Notes: generated by a model from the letters alone, not told the origin. Positions 45,215 through 58,262 are shown, counted from the stretch's first letter. The stretch: DNA of 64,000 bases from Dermanyssus gallinae (GCA_003439945.1 QVRM01001811.1:62001-126000); one strand, 5' to 3'. A program made the numbers and translations.

Positions 45215-46934
45215 TATATAGTAGTGGTAGTAGTAGTAGTAGTAGTAGTAGTAGTACTGCAACAATGACAACGGAAAGGAATAATCAACAACAAAAACAA
45301 CATCAACAACAACAGAAACGGCGACAACGGCAACAACACAACAACAACAACAACAACAACAACGACGACAACCACCGCCGCCGCCGTCGTTATCGTCGTA
45401 GCCGACACTGTCAAGACACAGAGACCCGGCCAACATTCAAAAGGCGTACGAACCTATACATATATTCACACACTCACACACACGCGCACACACACTAGCT
45501 CTCACTCTCACACAAGCATACACATAATCAAGTAACCATCGACTACAGATGGCTACAGCAACAGCAGCTAGCTAGACTACGACATCAGCACTACCGCTGC
45601 TATTACTATTACGACGACGACGACGACGACGACGACGATGATGGTGACTACTGCTACTACAACTACTATAACTCGACTGCCTAGCCTTTAATTAGACCGG
45701 CCCACTACGGGGTCAACAACTACGACAACAACAACAACAACAACGATGGGCGTTGGTTAAATTTCTCCAACGCTGTATGCGTCCCTGCTACCGCTGCTAC
45801 GCCGGATTCCGCCTTGTAGAAGTTAGGTTGATGCAGTCGTTGTTGTTGTTGTTGTTGTTGTTGCTGTTGTTGTTGTTGTTGTTGTTTGTTTGTTTTTGTG
45901 TTTCATCGTCGTCGTCGTTGTTGTTGTACTTGTTGTTGTTGTTGCTATTGTGCGATTGTTGTTGGTTGCTTGTGGGTAGCTTATGTTGCTATCTAACCTA
46001 CTGTTGTTGTTGTTGTTGTTGTAAATATTGTAATTGCTTAGTAATTAGAACACAGTCATTACGTGTGATACAGCTAAATGATAAACAATTTGTATCAGCT
46101 CCTACTGACTAAAATTATTATTATTACTATTGACGTTGTGAGTATTTTTACTATTAACCTATTGTAATTTGTCGTTATTTTTGTTGTTGTTGCTGTCAGC
46201 AGTTCCTGCTCCGTTTTTTTGCTGTTTCGCCTCCCCAATAATTCACGACTGCTACTGTACTTTTGTTTCGTTTTTTTTTAATAGTCGTTACTGTTGCTGT
46301 TATTTCTGTTTCTGTGATTGCTGTATTATTCTATTAATTATAGTTGTTCTGATCTGCCGCAGGTTTTGTCAATATTTTGCTGACACCTTTATTGCGCGTG
46401 TTACCATCCTCAATGTAGTCTGTCACTGTTATCAGGGGCGCTATTTGAAACTGCCGCTAGAACTGCAGATGCGGCCGTCACTGATACCTCCGTTGTGACC
46501 ACGTCTCTCTGTTGATGTTGTCGTTGTTATTGTTGATGTTGCGCTGGGGATGTCCAAATTTCACCAGTTTACTGCTTAGACCTACCATAGAGCGGCTTCT
46601 AATGAAAGCAAAATCATGATGCGCTTACCTAAACAAACGCGCAATCACCCTACAGGCCGGCCTGTTAACCACTCGTGTTGTAGGACAAAGCATTTGTAGT
46701 AAATTACCACTACTTCTACAATTGGAAGGGAGGGTCAAGTTAACGGCATGCGACAATAACTACAACAGAGGTAATCAAACGCCTTTGCTGGCCTACGAAG
46801 CCAATCAGTACATACCATACGTGCTGTAGCTATTAGCAGTTAATAACACTATGAATACCAAATGCAACGGCGGGGCCAACTAGAATGACTAATTACTATG
46901 CTTATATATGACAGCACATATACCAGCTCATATA
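45215..46934. other. Low-complexity stretch (TAG, CAA, CAC, GAC, GTT)
   Basis: (TAG)n lies at 45,219-45,255, CAA at 45,276-45,370, (GAC)n at 45,613-45,641, and GTT/TTG at 45,836-46,025 and 46,175-46,200. No gene recognised. Confidence 0.55.
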
Positions 46935-46955
46935 TATGTGTAGATATATATGTAG

Positions 46956-47044
<89 letters not shown>
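46935..47044. repeat. Long (AT)n microsatellite
   Basis: About 110 bp, the last 80 bp being pure alternating AT. Confidence 0.95.
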
Positions 47045-47047
<3 letters not shown>

Positions 47048-47413
47048 AATTTGGTTGTTTTGATTGTTGGTTGATTGATCGATTATAAGATTGTTAGAGA
47101 ACACTCGAAACACGTTGATGTAACATAAACACATTTACCGAGCGCAGGTGGTTATTAAATAAATAGATATTCTGTTCCAAGGAAATATTTCATCACGTTG
47201 TCATCATACGCAATGCGAAAATTAGCACTGTGAGAAACGAATATAAAAGTGATCGCAATGAACAGTAGCTAGTTAGTTGACGTATTTCTTCTATAAGTAT
47301 GTTTATAAGAATAGTACTTTGCACAGATCTCACATATACAAATAATTATTCAAATTAAGCATATAAAGAACTAAAGAGATCTGAAATACATATTTACAAT
47401 ATGTGTGCAATTT

Positions 47414-47450
<37 letters not shown>

Positions 47451-48239
47451 CTTTTTTTTTAGAATATATAAATGTATTATGTATTTAAGTCTTTTATTAC
47501 TCACATACGTGGATGTGACGACGTAAATCTATTCGCTGTAGTAATAGTAGTAGTAGTAGTAGGCTAATAAATGTAGTGCGCTAATGAACGCAGCGGCACT
47601 AATAGAATTAAGTGTCAGCAATTGCTGTGGCAGTCGGCAGGGTGTTTGTCGCTGTAGGTTAGTGGACGTTATATGTCTGTCTATCGCTCGTATTCATAGT
47701 CGCAGCCTATTTCTCGCTCTGGTTCGTCGCTCTCTCGCTGCACATTCTACGGCTGCCGCTCATTTGCACCAAATATCATCCTCGTGAGACATGCCGGTCA
47801 ACTGGCACCTTTTTCAGTTGATTCGGTGATCTTTTCTAGATAAATGTATATACTACAACATACTCTATACATATAGGGTCAAGGCTCACGAAAACGAATG
47901 CGGCCGTTTTCGAGGCTTGATGCACACACACACACCCACACATTTACATTACATTAAACACACGTGTAATAACATCTGAATCGTTACAAAGTACCGAAAG
48001 GTGATGTAATGTACAAACATTGTAATTATTATAAGATCTATTTTCCAGAACACACGTCGTCGTCGCCGCGGAAAGTCTCCCCCGTGTTCCTTTCTATAAA
48101 TTGGAATCCGCAAACAGTAGTATTATCAAGTGTCGACAAAAGACATCGAAGATAGAGAGAGAGATCGATAGAATCGACATCCAATCTGTAACGACGCTCG
48201 TAGAATCGTATTGAAGAATGCTCTTTTAATATATATATA

Positions 48240-48277
<38 letters not shown>

Positions 48278-48479
48278 CAACAGCGGCTGCGACGGTCAAA
48301 GCATCAGCAGCAGCAACAATGCGGGGAAACGCGTGGAACGTGACGCGATAGCGTCGATTCTGAAATATGCCGGCAGTGATAGTCAAGTTGAGTTGGGTCC
48401 CCTCAGCTGGCCAGAGTCGCATTAACAGGTCGAGCAGCAGCGGTTGACAGCGGTTCGTTCTCGTCACGTAGTAACGCAC
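47045..48479. other. Non-coding stretch
   Basis: (AT)n lies at 47,416-47,448, (TAG)n at 47,539-47,561, a short (AC)n at 47,923-47,940 and two (AT)n blocks at 48,228-48,275. The minus-strand frame of the candidate exon at 48,480 stays open as far as 48,275. Confidence 0.45.
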
Positions 48480-48606
48480 TTTGCGAATCATAGGCATGCT
48501 GCAACACATTGCCTCCTCTCCTAGTTTAGAACGATCGGTCGGTGTTAGAAACTTCTGCTGGTGCTGCTGCTGCCGCTTCTCTTCTTTTTCGGTGGACTGC
48601 AACGTA
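48480..48606 (-). CDS. Candidate internal exon (minus strand), unidentified protein
   Basis: GGCGTTTTGTCTTGCAG on the minus strand is an excellent acceptor. The frame that follows reads TLQSTEKEEKRQQQHQQKFL, then TPTDRSKLGEEAMCCSMPMI: a charged and glutamine-rich start and a mixed second half. A moderate donor, AAA|GTGCGT, gives a 127-nt exon ending in phase 0. The frame remains open beyond it for about 70 codons (RYYVTRTNRCQPLLLDLL), so the true 3' border is uncertain. I do not recognise the protein. Confidence 0.33.
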
Positions 48607-49741
48607 CTGCAAGACAAAACGCCTGGAGTTAATAACTCGCAGTACTAATTAGTGCATATATATATATATATATATATGTATAACGACAATTACGACGAGA
48701 ACAACCACGATACTGCCACGGCAGCCGCATTAGATCGTATTCTACTTTATTGGCGACGGGATGAAACGACGGAAATGGCCGGCTACTCTGGAGTCGTCGG
48801 CGGGCGGGCGGGTGTGCTTTAGTTACGTACTAGGTAACCCTTTCGATGTGACCTTTCTTGACATGTGCAGCGCCGGGCTAGAGTAGAGTAAATAAAGAGA
48901 CAAATATACAGATTTTCTGTGCCAACAAAGATCCGACATCCGTAAGCAGGATATTAGCATGGGCCCGTGGGCTAAACATGTTATCCATGTTCCCTATCCT
49001 ATACGCACGTAGAAGATACCTGTCCTGATCGTTATGTTGAGGAGAGCAGCTTAGGAGAGAGGAATCGAAACAAGGTATATTCTTCTAGATGCAAACGAGA
49101 CGCACCTCCGGTGAGCGTTCAGCTTGCACACACACACACACAGGTTTCGATGATGATGATGATGGCGGCGATGATGCGGAGAAAGGCACACCAGTGTCTG
49201 AACGTGACGTCGTACCAGGGGCGCACCACACTATCACAAACAAACAGTTCGAAGCACATCGATCCGCTGGCTCGGCGCAGGCGAGCAAATTCCAATCGAT
49301 CTAAATCAGCCTGAATGGACGGCAAAGCCACAAACCGGAGTGCGTGATGGGTTCCATCTGCGTTGTGAGCAGACAGCCGCCAGCCGCCCGTTTGTCTGAC
49401 AATTGCGAAATGAGATCCTCCAGTCGGATCCAGTGAGGACAACCGCCACAAGGTTGATTGGCGTTCGTTTCGACGGCGTTCCGCTACTATTTACTATTTG
49501 ATAAGCGAACGCCAAGCCTGAACCAACCCCCCGCTCCCCCCCCCCCCCGCCAAGCAACACCTGCCGCACGATGATGAGCAACACTATGATGATGATTGTG
49601 GTGGTGATGATGATGATGACATGGTGCATCATACACAACGTACATACTTGCGGCCGACTCGAAGAGCAATCTGCACACATGAGCAGATGCGGAAGCCGAA
49701 AGAAAGGATTGTGTCGTTCAGTTTTGGCGCCGACTTAATCA
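48607..49741. other. Non-coding stretch
   Basis: (AT)n lies at 48,657-48,677, (CA)n at 49,127-49,142, GAT runs at 49,149-49,164, poly-C at 49,537-49,548 and GAT/GGT at 49,570-49,620. No gene confirmed. Confidence 0.45.
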
Positions 49742-49806
49742 GTATATATATATATATATATATATATTTGTGTGTATATATATATATGTATATTAATATA
49801 TATATT

Positions 49807-49864
<58 letters not shown>

Positions 49865-49874
49865 ATATATATAT
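49742..49874. repeat. Complex (AT)n microsatellite
   Basis: About 130 bp of AT dinucleotide with TTTGTGTG and TTAA interruptions. Confidence 0.95.
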
Positions 49875-52665
49875 GAATACGCGATTCGGTAGCTGATTGG
49901 CTTCGTACGCATCCAGGAATCATCACGGTCGTTCGCGTCGCCGTCGCGATTCTCCCCAGCCAGCCATTCAGTCGCCGCCGCCACCGGCATGAGCGGTGGG
50001 CGACGCGTAACTCGTCCGTCCTTGCGTCCGTCTGTCCGTTCGTTCGTCTGTCCTTTCGTCCAGACGTCCAGACCTGTCTGTAGACGCTGTGTATGTAGAA
50101 CGTAGGTTACGAACGGAGGCCGGCGAACGCGAACGGACGGCGTCAACCCCAGAGCTACCTCATTGAGTATCCTCGTATCGCCTATTCGGCCTCGCTTTTT
50201 GCTCGCTCCGAACCACGACCCGACCCGACCCGTGGTTGGCGTCCTCCTTCGCTGCCTCTCACGACCAACCAACCGGCCAAACAACCGTCCATCCGTCCGT
50301 CCGTCCAACGAACCGGCGACCTGTATGCACCCCTTTGGCGGCCGGCTGGCTTCAGCCCCACTTCCTGGTGTCTCCTCAATTCAGCCGACGATCGTGAACA
50401 AGTTTATCTACATGCAGGACATGCCGATGGGTGGATATGCAGGCCGATACATACATAGATAGATAGATAGGTGGGTAGATACAATCTGCCATCTACTGTT
50501 ACTACTCCTGTTGCTGCCGCCGCTGCTGGTGATGGTGGTGGTGGTGTTATTGCCACATTCGAAGCCGGCGGCATCGCTCCTCCGCCGTCTAAACGAGTGA
50601 ATAACGTCGGGCTGCCGGGCTGGCTGGCTGGCTCTATCTGGATCGATGATGATGATGTCCGATGATGATGATGATGATGATGGTGGTGATGTCCGATGAT
50701 GATGATGATGGTGATGATGTCCGATGAGCGATGCCACGCCGCAGGCAGCAAACGCCGCGTGCAAACAGACCGGTGCTATTTGCCTCTGAGGCGGCGGCGA
50801 CGGCGGCGATTGTTGCTGTTGTTGATTCTGTTGATGCAGTTGCTACTGCTGCTGCTGCTGCTGTGGCTGTTACTGTTGTGTTCGTTTTCGTTGTCGTCGT
50901 CGTCGTCGTTGTCAGAGTCGGAACATGCCGTCCATGTCCGTAGTGTCTCGACGACGACGACGACGGCGACGACGTCGACGACGACGCCAGCAAACAGCAG
51001 CAGCAGCAGCAGCAGCAAAAAAGCAATCGAGTCAAATTGGCCGACGACACGGAAGCTCTACCGACAACGGTCCAACTGATTGTTCCTACACCTTCTACGA
51101 CGGCAGACACTTTAGTGGCTGTCACAGCAGCGGTAGTAGTAGTAGCAGTAGTAGTAGTAGTAGTAGCAGCATTAGTATCACCGGCAACGGTAACTGCAGT
51201 AGCAGAAAAACGAGCAAACAGAAGTACAGAGAGAGCGAGAGGCAGAGAGAGAGAGGGGAGGACAAGAAAGAGAAAGGCGGGCTCAGAAGGCCGTGGCGCC
51301 GAGAACAACCGAGGAGACACCGGGCGTAGTAGAACTTCCGACGTAGTCCGGCACCGCTCTGAGTGAATGAATGAACTATTGATGGCTTACTGAGTACTTG
51401 TAAATACACTCGAAAGCATACAGCTCCTGTACTTGTTGTTGTTGTTGTTGATGTTGTTGATGTTGTTGTTGCGGTTGTGGTCTCGCACGATGGTCAGTCG
51501 AATCAGAACCACAATAGCGCGGACAACGACGCAGACAAATACCGCCACCGGCCTACCGAAAGTACCAGATGTCCTGCAGGGCAAATCTAGGACATCACCG
51601 ACATCTTGTCCCATCATCATCATCACCATCACCATCATCAGCATTATCACCCAAACAGTCTCCCACCGACAACAAACTCTGCTGGCGGCTGTTGATCGGC
51701 AGCGGCCTATTCGTGCCTATCTATACGTAGCTATCCATTCACATCTTCGGCGTTTACCTTTCGAACGATTCGCACTAATAGCACCCCTAATTATATCGCG
51801 TATACGATACACTTTTCAAGATTCCCTTCAATATATATATATATATATATATATAAAACAGAAGCCTACTTTCTACTTAAACGCTCTACGCTTAATATAT
51901 GTTCTTTTTTGCTTAATACGAATCACTTTACCTTTTTAAACATATGTCTTCTCATATAGCCGATAGGCACTCCTTGAGAAAAATTGTGTTATATATATAT
52001 ATAAGTGTATACAGTTGACAAAGGTATCTACCCATTGAAAACGGAAAACGTAGTAAATGAAACGACGGCGACAATCCTGATGAGCCGCGTATTGATCTAG
52101 ATGATTATACGCGGGCTCCAAGCAGTCTGGCTTCAGCGGCCCTGACCAGACTGTCTTTATCGTAAACGCAGCAACAGCAGCAGCGACACCAACATCTTCT
52201 TATCCTTAGACATCATTGAAGAAAATCTTTCTCTTTCCCTCTCCGTCTGTCTTCAGACATCCGGATCTGGAATGATTATCTTTTCCGACCGACGATAACA
52301 ACAGCACAACACTAGAAGAACAACGCCAATGCCAAGAAGAATGCATGGCGTCGATTGATTGAGCGAATATCGACGCAAGCCGCCACAACTTCATCGATTG
52401 AGGAGGCGATGCGATTGCGGTTGTTGTTGTTGACCTCCTCGCCAATGGCAACAGCAGCAGCGGCGGCGATGAGGGACCAGGCAAGAGGACGAACGTATCC
52501 GAACACCTTGCAGCACTAGAATCAAACATAGAGGCCGTCGTAACCAAGTAACCAGCCACCGAGACAACAGTTGACGTCGACAATAGCCGCAGCAGCTGAA
52601 GTGATGCGGCTGATTTTGGGCCAGCGCAATCAAACAACAACAACAGTAGCAATGATAAAGACAGT

Positions 52666-52696
<31 letters not shown>

Positions 52697-53530
52697 ACAA
52701 CAACAGCAACAGCAACAATAGTAACAACAGCGGCAGCAACAACAACAAAAACAACAACGGCAACTACAGCTACAATCGCATGAATCACACACAACAACAA
52801 CAACAACAACAACAACAACATGCACAGCAATAACTACAGTAACAACGACGTAACGTCTCAACTCCAGCGTTATGGCACAAACCGCAGCATAAATAGCTAC
52901 AACAGCAACAACAACAAACATAATACAACAACAACAATAATGTTAACGATTGTTGATGATGAATGATGATGATCGCTATTATGACGATAGCGGTGACAAG
53001 CAACAATGGCCACAGCATTAATTGCGGCTGATGGCTCTGCTTCTGCCGCTACAACAACAACAACAACAACAACTACTACTACTACTACCACCAGTATGAC
53101 ATAAGATTATGCAAATATTAGCTCCGGCAATTTTAGCGAGACTCGAAACAAAGCCCACCCGCCCGGCTACGAAGTGAGCGAGTGACAGAGTGAGTGTCGC
53201 TCCTAATTGTCCGCCCCTCGTTTAACGGATGGGAATTCAAGGACCAGTTGATGACGGTGTCTATCTAGCCAGCTAGCGGTATCCGCGTTGGTGACTATGG
53301 TTGTAGCAGACAAAAGCTTCGGGAATCGTAGAGAATAAAAAGAAGATTGCCGCTGAGAAAAAAAATATATATATATGGAGGGCGAGAGGGCGCCCGCAAT
53401 TACCAGGCTGCGGTAATGACAGAGCAAACACAGCAGCTGGCAGATGGCTCCCAGTCAACCCGGTCAGGCCCAGCGCTTTGTCGTCAAAGTCCAAAGTGGC
53501 ACAGGAATAGCTGTTGTTGTTCTCTAACTC

Positions 53531-53564
<34 letters not shown>

Positions 53565-54380
53565 AGAGAAGGGGGAATATCGACTTCGCATGACCACCAT
53601 TTCCGCTATGCTCGACCACATTCGGCCATGAACTACTACCGATCAGCTCATAATCGAATCTAAACGCACTCTTAAAGTCCCTCTTCGCTCATCCTGTTTG
53701 CTTTTGTGTCTGCGATTCGCTCTCTTTTTTTCTCTCGCTCCCACTCCCTCCCTCTCTAGGTACCTAACTAACACCGTTTAGCGGCCATCGTCCGCTTTCC
53801 GCGGCTAACTTTACAACTAGTAGAGAATAACGAGTCGCGTGAGCCGCGTACCATCAAACGGTTACTCGAAAGTGACTTCGACTGACGATGAGGAGGACTC
53901 CGAACATTCAGGCGTTCCTCATATGAACTGGCAGCCGACGACTTAAGCAGAAGCGGCAAGTGGAAGGAGGGTGCGCAACTGTGGACCAGGATGACGCATT
54001 GTCATGGTCCCCGCAACATAACATGTGAATCATTGACCTAGTGTTTGTGCTCGGGAAAGAGCCCCTCCACGATCACCTCCTTCTCCCTATCCGCGCACAT
54101 CCTCGGACAGCGATTAAAGGGAAACAACCGATGAGCGCTTCCCGCCGACTGCCACAAGAACAACAATAGCCGCTACTACTACTACTACTTCTAATACTAC
54201 AGTTGCAAGTACGCCACCATTACGGTGCGTTTGCAGAGTTAAAATTTGCAGCAACTCATAAGCCCGATGATAAGCCCAGTTATCAGCTATAGTTAAGCTG
54301 TTTTCTCGACTGTACGCTGCAGAACGGCTATAAATTATTACTAGCTTAAATGTGAAGGCCTTGAGAAGGCGGCCGTTGTT
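49875..54380. other. Long low-complexity stretch, no gene recognised
   Basis: Contains CGTC/GTCC tetranucleotide-like DNA at 50,008-50,065 and 50,285-50,312, (GATA)n at 50,455-50,470, GAT blocks at 50,646-50,730, GCT/GTC blocks at 50,810-50,990, TAG at 51,130-51,170, GTT at 51,436-51,480, (AT)n at 51,831-51,855 and a large CAG/CAA block at 52,622-52,825. Further CAA lies at 52,895-52,940 and 53,050-53,090 and (AT)n at 53,536-53,564. A pyrimidine-rich AG acceptor lies at 53,730-53,759 (+), but all three following frames stop soon. Very long frames on both strands derive from period-three repeats. Confidence 0.55.
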
Positions 54381-54392
54381 TACAGTTTAGTG

Positions 54393-54486
54393 GCAGCGTG
54401 GTCTAGGGGACTAGAGGGGGTGCGCTAGCAACGGTTGTCATTTCTCGGGCTGTCGGGAAAGCAAGACACTTCAGTTTGAATACCTT
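54393..54486 (+). mobile_element. Possible degenerate tRNA-like sequence
   Basis: GTGGTCTAGGGGACTAGA resembles the A box of glutamate or aspartate-type tRNAs, and AGTTTGAATACC about 75 bp later a B box. The spacing is too long for a tRNA gene and no acceptor stem pairs. At most it is a relic. Confidence 0.2.
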
Positions 54487-54498
54487 ATTATTATTACC

Positions 54499-54499
<1 letters not shown>

Positions 54500-54537
<38 letters not shown>
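54500..54537. repeat. (AT)n microsatellite
   Basis: Alternating AT directly before the second foldback locus, the same setting as at 14.5 kb. Confidence 0.95.
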
Positions 54538-54542
<5 letters not shown>

Positions 54543-54569
54543 CCCGCAAAAAATAAAGGCGTTATAGAA

Positions 54570-55224
54570 AAGGCGATATAGAAAAACACAAAATGTACAA
54601 TTGCGAGACAATCTGTCCTCCTATGTAGAAACTAAGCACATCGTTGTGCTCGTGAGTTTTTGATTTTGAAGTACTGGACGTGAAAGCGAATAAAATAGTT
54701 TCATTTTGTGCTTAGATTCTCTATAGGAGGACTGATTGTCTCGCGCATTTTGTGCTCCAATGTTGGACTTTTAGTAATATCACTCTCACTCCAAAACAAG
54801 ATTTCTCATAGACCATTTCCATTGAAAAAAAGTATTTACTTTAATAATCTCTACAATCATCTATATCTATCCTCAGATATCTGGAATAAGGTCATTTATG
54901 CATGCACTCAATCTGGAAAAAAATAATAACTCCGCAATCGCAGTGCATTTACCTGAATGTGTTAGTTTTGAGCGCTGTGAATGGTCGTAGGGTTATGATT
55001 TTGAAGTATTTGGTGTGAAGGCTAATAGAATACCTTATTTTCCGCGAATTTGCTTCTAAACGACCATGTCGCATATTTTGGTCGGTGTTATATGTTCTTC
55101 GGAGGAAGCAGCAAGGAATTATCTCACGAACACGACAGTGTGCTTAATTTCTACACAGACTGGTTGTCTCGCAATTGCACATTATGTGATTTTATGTTGG
55201 GAAACAACACCAGTGTCACACTTC
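54570..55224. mobile_element. Second locus of the foldback element family (diverged, rearranged)
   Basis: 54,570-54,890 contains an inverted pair (AAATGTACAATTGCGAGACA ... TGTCTCGCGCATTTTG) with the flanking blocks AACTAAGCACA and CACTCCAAAACAAGA of the 14.5-kb element, but a shortened centre. 54,955-55,224 repeats the centre and one arm (GTTTTGAGCGCTG; CTAAACGACCATGTCGCAT; CAGTGTGCTTAATTTC; ACCAGTGTCACA). It therefore looks like one deleted copy followed by a partial second copy. The CAGGGTGTTTC ends are not recognisable. Confidence 0.75.
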
Positions 55225-55349
55225 TGCCCGGCTGCAAGATTACCGTCAAGGACGATCTGGAGCTACTAGGTGTGCCAATTTGCTCCGAGCTAGTTAGTTC
55301 TCTAAAAACAACGAGGCTTTTTAGAGACCTAACTAGAAAATACGGCTGA
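55225..55349 (+). mobile_element. R2-like LINE fragment: segment following the reverse transcriptase
   Basis: The frame reads LLPGCKITVKDDLELLGVPI, then CSELVSSLKTTRLF, before a stop. The LELLGxPI segment followed by a LK..RLF helix is typical of the thumb region just after the catalytic motif in the same LINE family as 23.4 kb. It lies directly against the foldback remnant, repeating the neighbour pair seen at 14.5 kb. It is short, so the family call is moderate. Confidence 0.5.
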
Positions 55350-55519
55350 ATAAATGGTCACCACGGCGAGGAAGCTCCCTGCAAGCGTGGGCCGGGGGAG
55401 GGGGCGCCTTATGAGGTTGGCCCTTATTTTTCTCGTAATATGGTTTTAAAGACTTCGAATATAATGTTCAAGTACGAGAGTGCTTACGTCATGTTTGGAG
55501 GTCATGTAGGTTAAAAGCT
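55350..55519. other. Short non-coding stretch
   Basis: Lies downstream of the minus-strand LINE's stop codon and may be its 3' UTR. Confidence 0.35.
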
Positions 55520-56600
55520 GGAGGCTTCATTAAAGCGGTAAAGATGCGCGCTGCTCCGCCCATGTAGGGCACCTCACAACAGTGTGCTCTGGAGCGTCCT
55601 CTGATCCATCGCAGCAGTAAATGCACTTGGGGCTGGAAACCTTCCCGATCCTACACAGAAAGGACTGGAAGTGCCGTGGCCTGTCATGATCTAGATTAAG
55701 TAGAAGGTAAGCTTACCCCCAATCGGGTCAGCCAGATTTTGATGTTCGGGATTAGGGTGCGGAGACTGGCGCCTGGGGCACCCTCTAGTTAGGGCTCCGA
55801 CCCTCTGGGCCCGGCACAGCGGTTCCTCTTGGCGGCGAACGTAACGGTGTCGGTGGGCAAGGCTGGAGTTCCGTACTTGGCGGCGGACCTGATAATATGA
55901 CGTTTGGATAATCAAGGCCCCATTGTTGGGCATGAACCGCGCGACGTTGTTGGCTGTCTTGATTGCCTTCTCTGCCGCCCGCAGCACGTGTTTGGCACTC
56001 CTGTTTAGGGTGACTCCGAGGTACCTCACCTTGTTGACGACTGCGATATCCGGTCTTCTAGATGGAGGTAGAGGGCAGGGCAATTTCTCCATCCCATTAG
56101 AAGTATGGCCTCGCTCTTAGCGGGGGCGAGAGCGAGACCCGCCATCTGCAGCCAGTGGGTGACATCAACAAGTGTTTCATTCGTACGGCTCTGTAACAAA
56201 TCCGGAGTCCGGGACTGAACGGCGAAGACAAATTACTCGGCATAGTCTAGGAGGCTGACCCCGAAGGGAAGGTCCCTTAGCCGCAGCACGTCGTAGTATA
56301 GTGTGAAGTCACGTGGCACTCCTGCATTCATGTTAAAAGTAGTTCCGTGAGACAATATCGTCCTGTCATTTAGGTAGTTTGATACGACCCGGAGTAGGTA
56401 GACTGCCGCGGTCTTTGTGTGGAGAGTCTCCAGGGTGATTCTCTATGGTAGGCTGTTAAAGCGTTTTGTACGCCAGCTAGGATGTCCCGGTGAAGATCTG
56501 CCGTATGGCGTCGATATAATGTCCAGAGGTTGACGTCTTCGTAGTTCGTAACTCTAGCTTTGAAATTGAGGCCGGTACAACACTTAAGCGCAAGTAATAA
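55520..56600 (-). mobile_element. Non-LTR retrotransposon remnant, RT to C-terminus (I/R1/LOA-like)
   Basis: Read on the minus strand: a VQNAFNSLP-type motif (with a one-base loss); YLLRVVSNYLND; GVP followed by a deletion where the QGS..GP block should be; LLDYAE-stop, where the YADD catalytic box is destroyed; THWLQMAGLALAPAKSEAIL; and VRYLGVTLNRSAKHV with MPNNGA. Then come ADPIGGKLTFYLI, RHFQSFLCRIGKVSSPKC and a closing C..C...H....C motif (CIYC, EHTVVRCPTW) before the stop at 55,530. Stops at 56,233-56,235 and 56,443-56,445 and several frame changes prove it dead. The C-terminal gag-knuckle-like motif is typical of I, R1 and LOA-type elements, so it belongs to a different clade from the R2-like copies. 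Confidence 0.85.
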
Positions 56601-58260
56601 CTAATCGCCAGTTGATCATGCTTGGTTTTTTCCAATCACTAATAAACATTCTGTCGATATTGGCCCTGTTTTGTTTTCACTGAAGCTGCATTGACGTTAT
56701 GTATTCACGCTGAAGAATGAATACTACGCAAATACTAGCAAATAAAATACGCCCATCTAAGAGCCACATGCATTTACAGCTGTCGGTCGGTGTCGGTCGT
56801 TGTTGTCAATGTTGTCGTCTGCTGTCCACACGAGCCGGCCTTTCACTCAGCATTGGGAATTACTGGGAACTATTTCGTTCACACAAGTATCGTCAGATAC
56901 CTATGCGTTTTCCCGTCCCCTGGTCCCTCGGTGCTTCTTAGTAGTCCTCATTGCCGCGTTTCTTCCTTTGTCCGTTCCTCATCCTCTTTCTCTTTCTCCC
57001 TTTGTTGCCCTTTTCTCCTAGTTTCGCTCCCGATTTGCCTCTCAGTCCATTCAGTTCATAGACAGGAAAGCGAGTGCATCCGGGCCCGTTGCCCGAGGCG
57101 ACGACCGTACAGTTGAACAGAGGCAGTGTCGAGCGATTGTCGACCGCCCATACACCTCTTAGCCTATACATAGCTACCCTGTTTCTAACGCGAAATCGTT
57201 TGCTCCCAACTACGACCAGGCGAGTGCAAGGTGCATATCGTATTCCTACTTTACCAGCATAGCGATAACCAGCAGCAGTGAAACTATGCTCCAGGAAAGC
57301 CATAATCATGACAACAACGGCGACAACAACAACAACAACAATGTCCCTTACATGTACTATTCTACTCGGTACTGCCGCTACAAGTTGTTCTAGTGTCATT
57401 TATCCTACGAGTTATTTTGAATCGTATTTTGTCGAATCATTATATTGCTTCATTTTGCGCTTGCCTGTTTGTCTCTGTATAAACAGTTGTAAAAGCAAAA
57501 CGTATGCATGATTCTCATCAACCTGCTCATCCTTATAGCTTAGTTCATAGCATGTACAAGTATATAAGCATGTGCAGACAGCCATCTTCATTTGTCAGCA
57601 GCAGCAGCAACGACCGTAGCGGAATTAATACGAGAATGACACATGTCACCGATTGCACAGTGCCTCAATACTAAAACACTCTCCAACGGTAAGCAAAACA
57701 TAACAGTAACAACAACAATTAGTACTGCGGCAACAACAGCAATAATTACTACTACTACTACTACTACGACGACGGCATCAACAACAACAAGTACTACAAC
57801 AACCACAACTACAATAAAAGGTTACAACAATGGGAACAACACGCATGCTTTGCCCATGCAGCTGCTCTAATTGCGGCCATTAATCAAACAAGGGCGACTA
57901 ATTGATTCATAAGTGGCTGTTGCAGAAGAGTGGGTGCCGGCCGCGGCCAGCAGAGTGACTGAATGGAAAGAAATCGCATGCGCAAAACAACTCTATCTCA
58001 CTAGTAGGATCGGCATCGGCCAACCGAGCAAACAACAATCGTCGTCCTACGGCCACTGCCATAGCCAATCCAGAAGCCACGAGTGCTACTTTTTATTTTA
58101 ATATTTCACTTACTAGCACTACTCTGTGTTAGCGCCTCAACGGTGCAGAGCCGCCAAACACACATCATTCACGACTGGTGCTACGATTTACACCTAGAGT
58201 AGAGATCAGCCACGGCTACGACGGCTGGCTAAAAACTTAAGCAATTCACTCATTTGGGCT
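56601..58260. other. Non-coding stretch with CAA and TAC repeats
   Basis: CAA units lie at 57,308-57,340 and a CAA/TAC block at 57,700-57,815. No gene recognised. Confidence 0.5.
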
Positions 58261-58262
58261 AC

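Noticed and set aside
46617..46660. TTTAG|GTAAGC donor on the minus strand
   Set aside because: Supports only a 33-nt exon of ambiguous frame.
50634..51320. 228-codon minus-strand frame
   Set aside because: Mostly Thr, Ser and Ala runs from trinucleotide repeats, with no recognisable domain.
52206..52921. 185- and 176-codon Leu/Cys frames
   Set aside because: The CAG/CAA block at 52.62-52.83 kb read on the minus strand.
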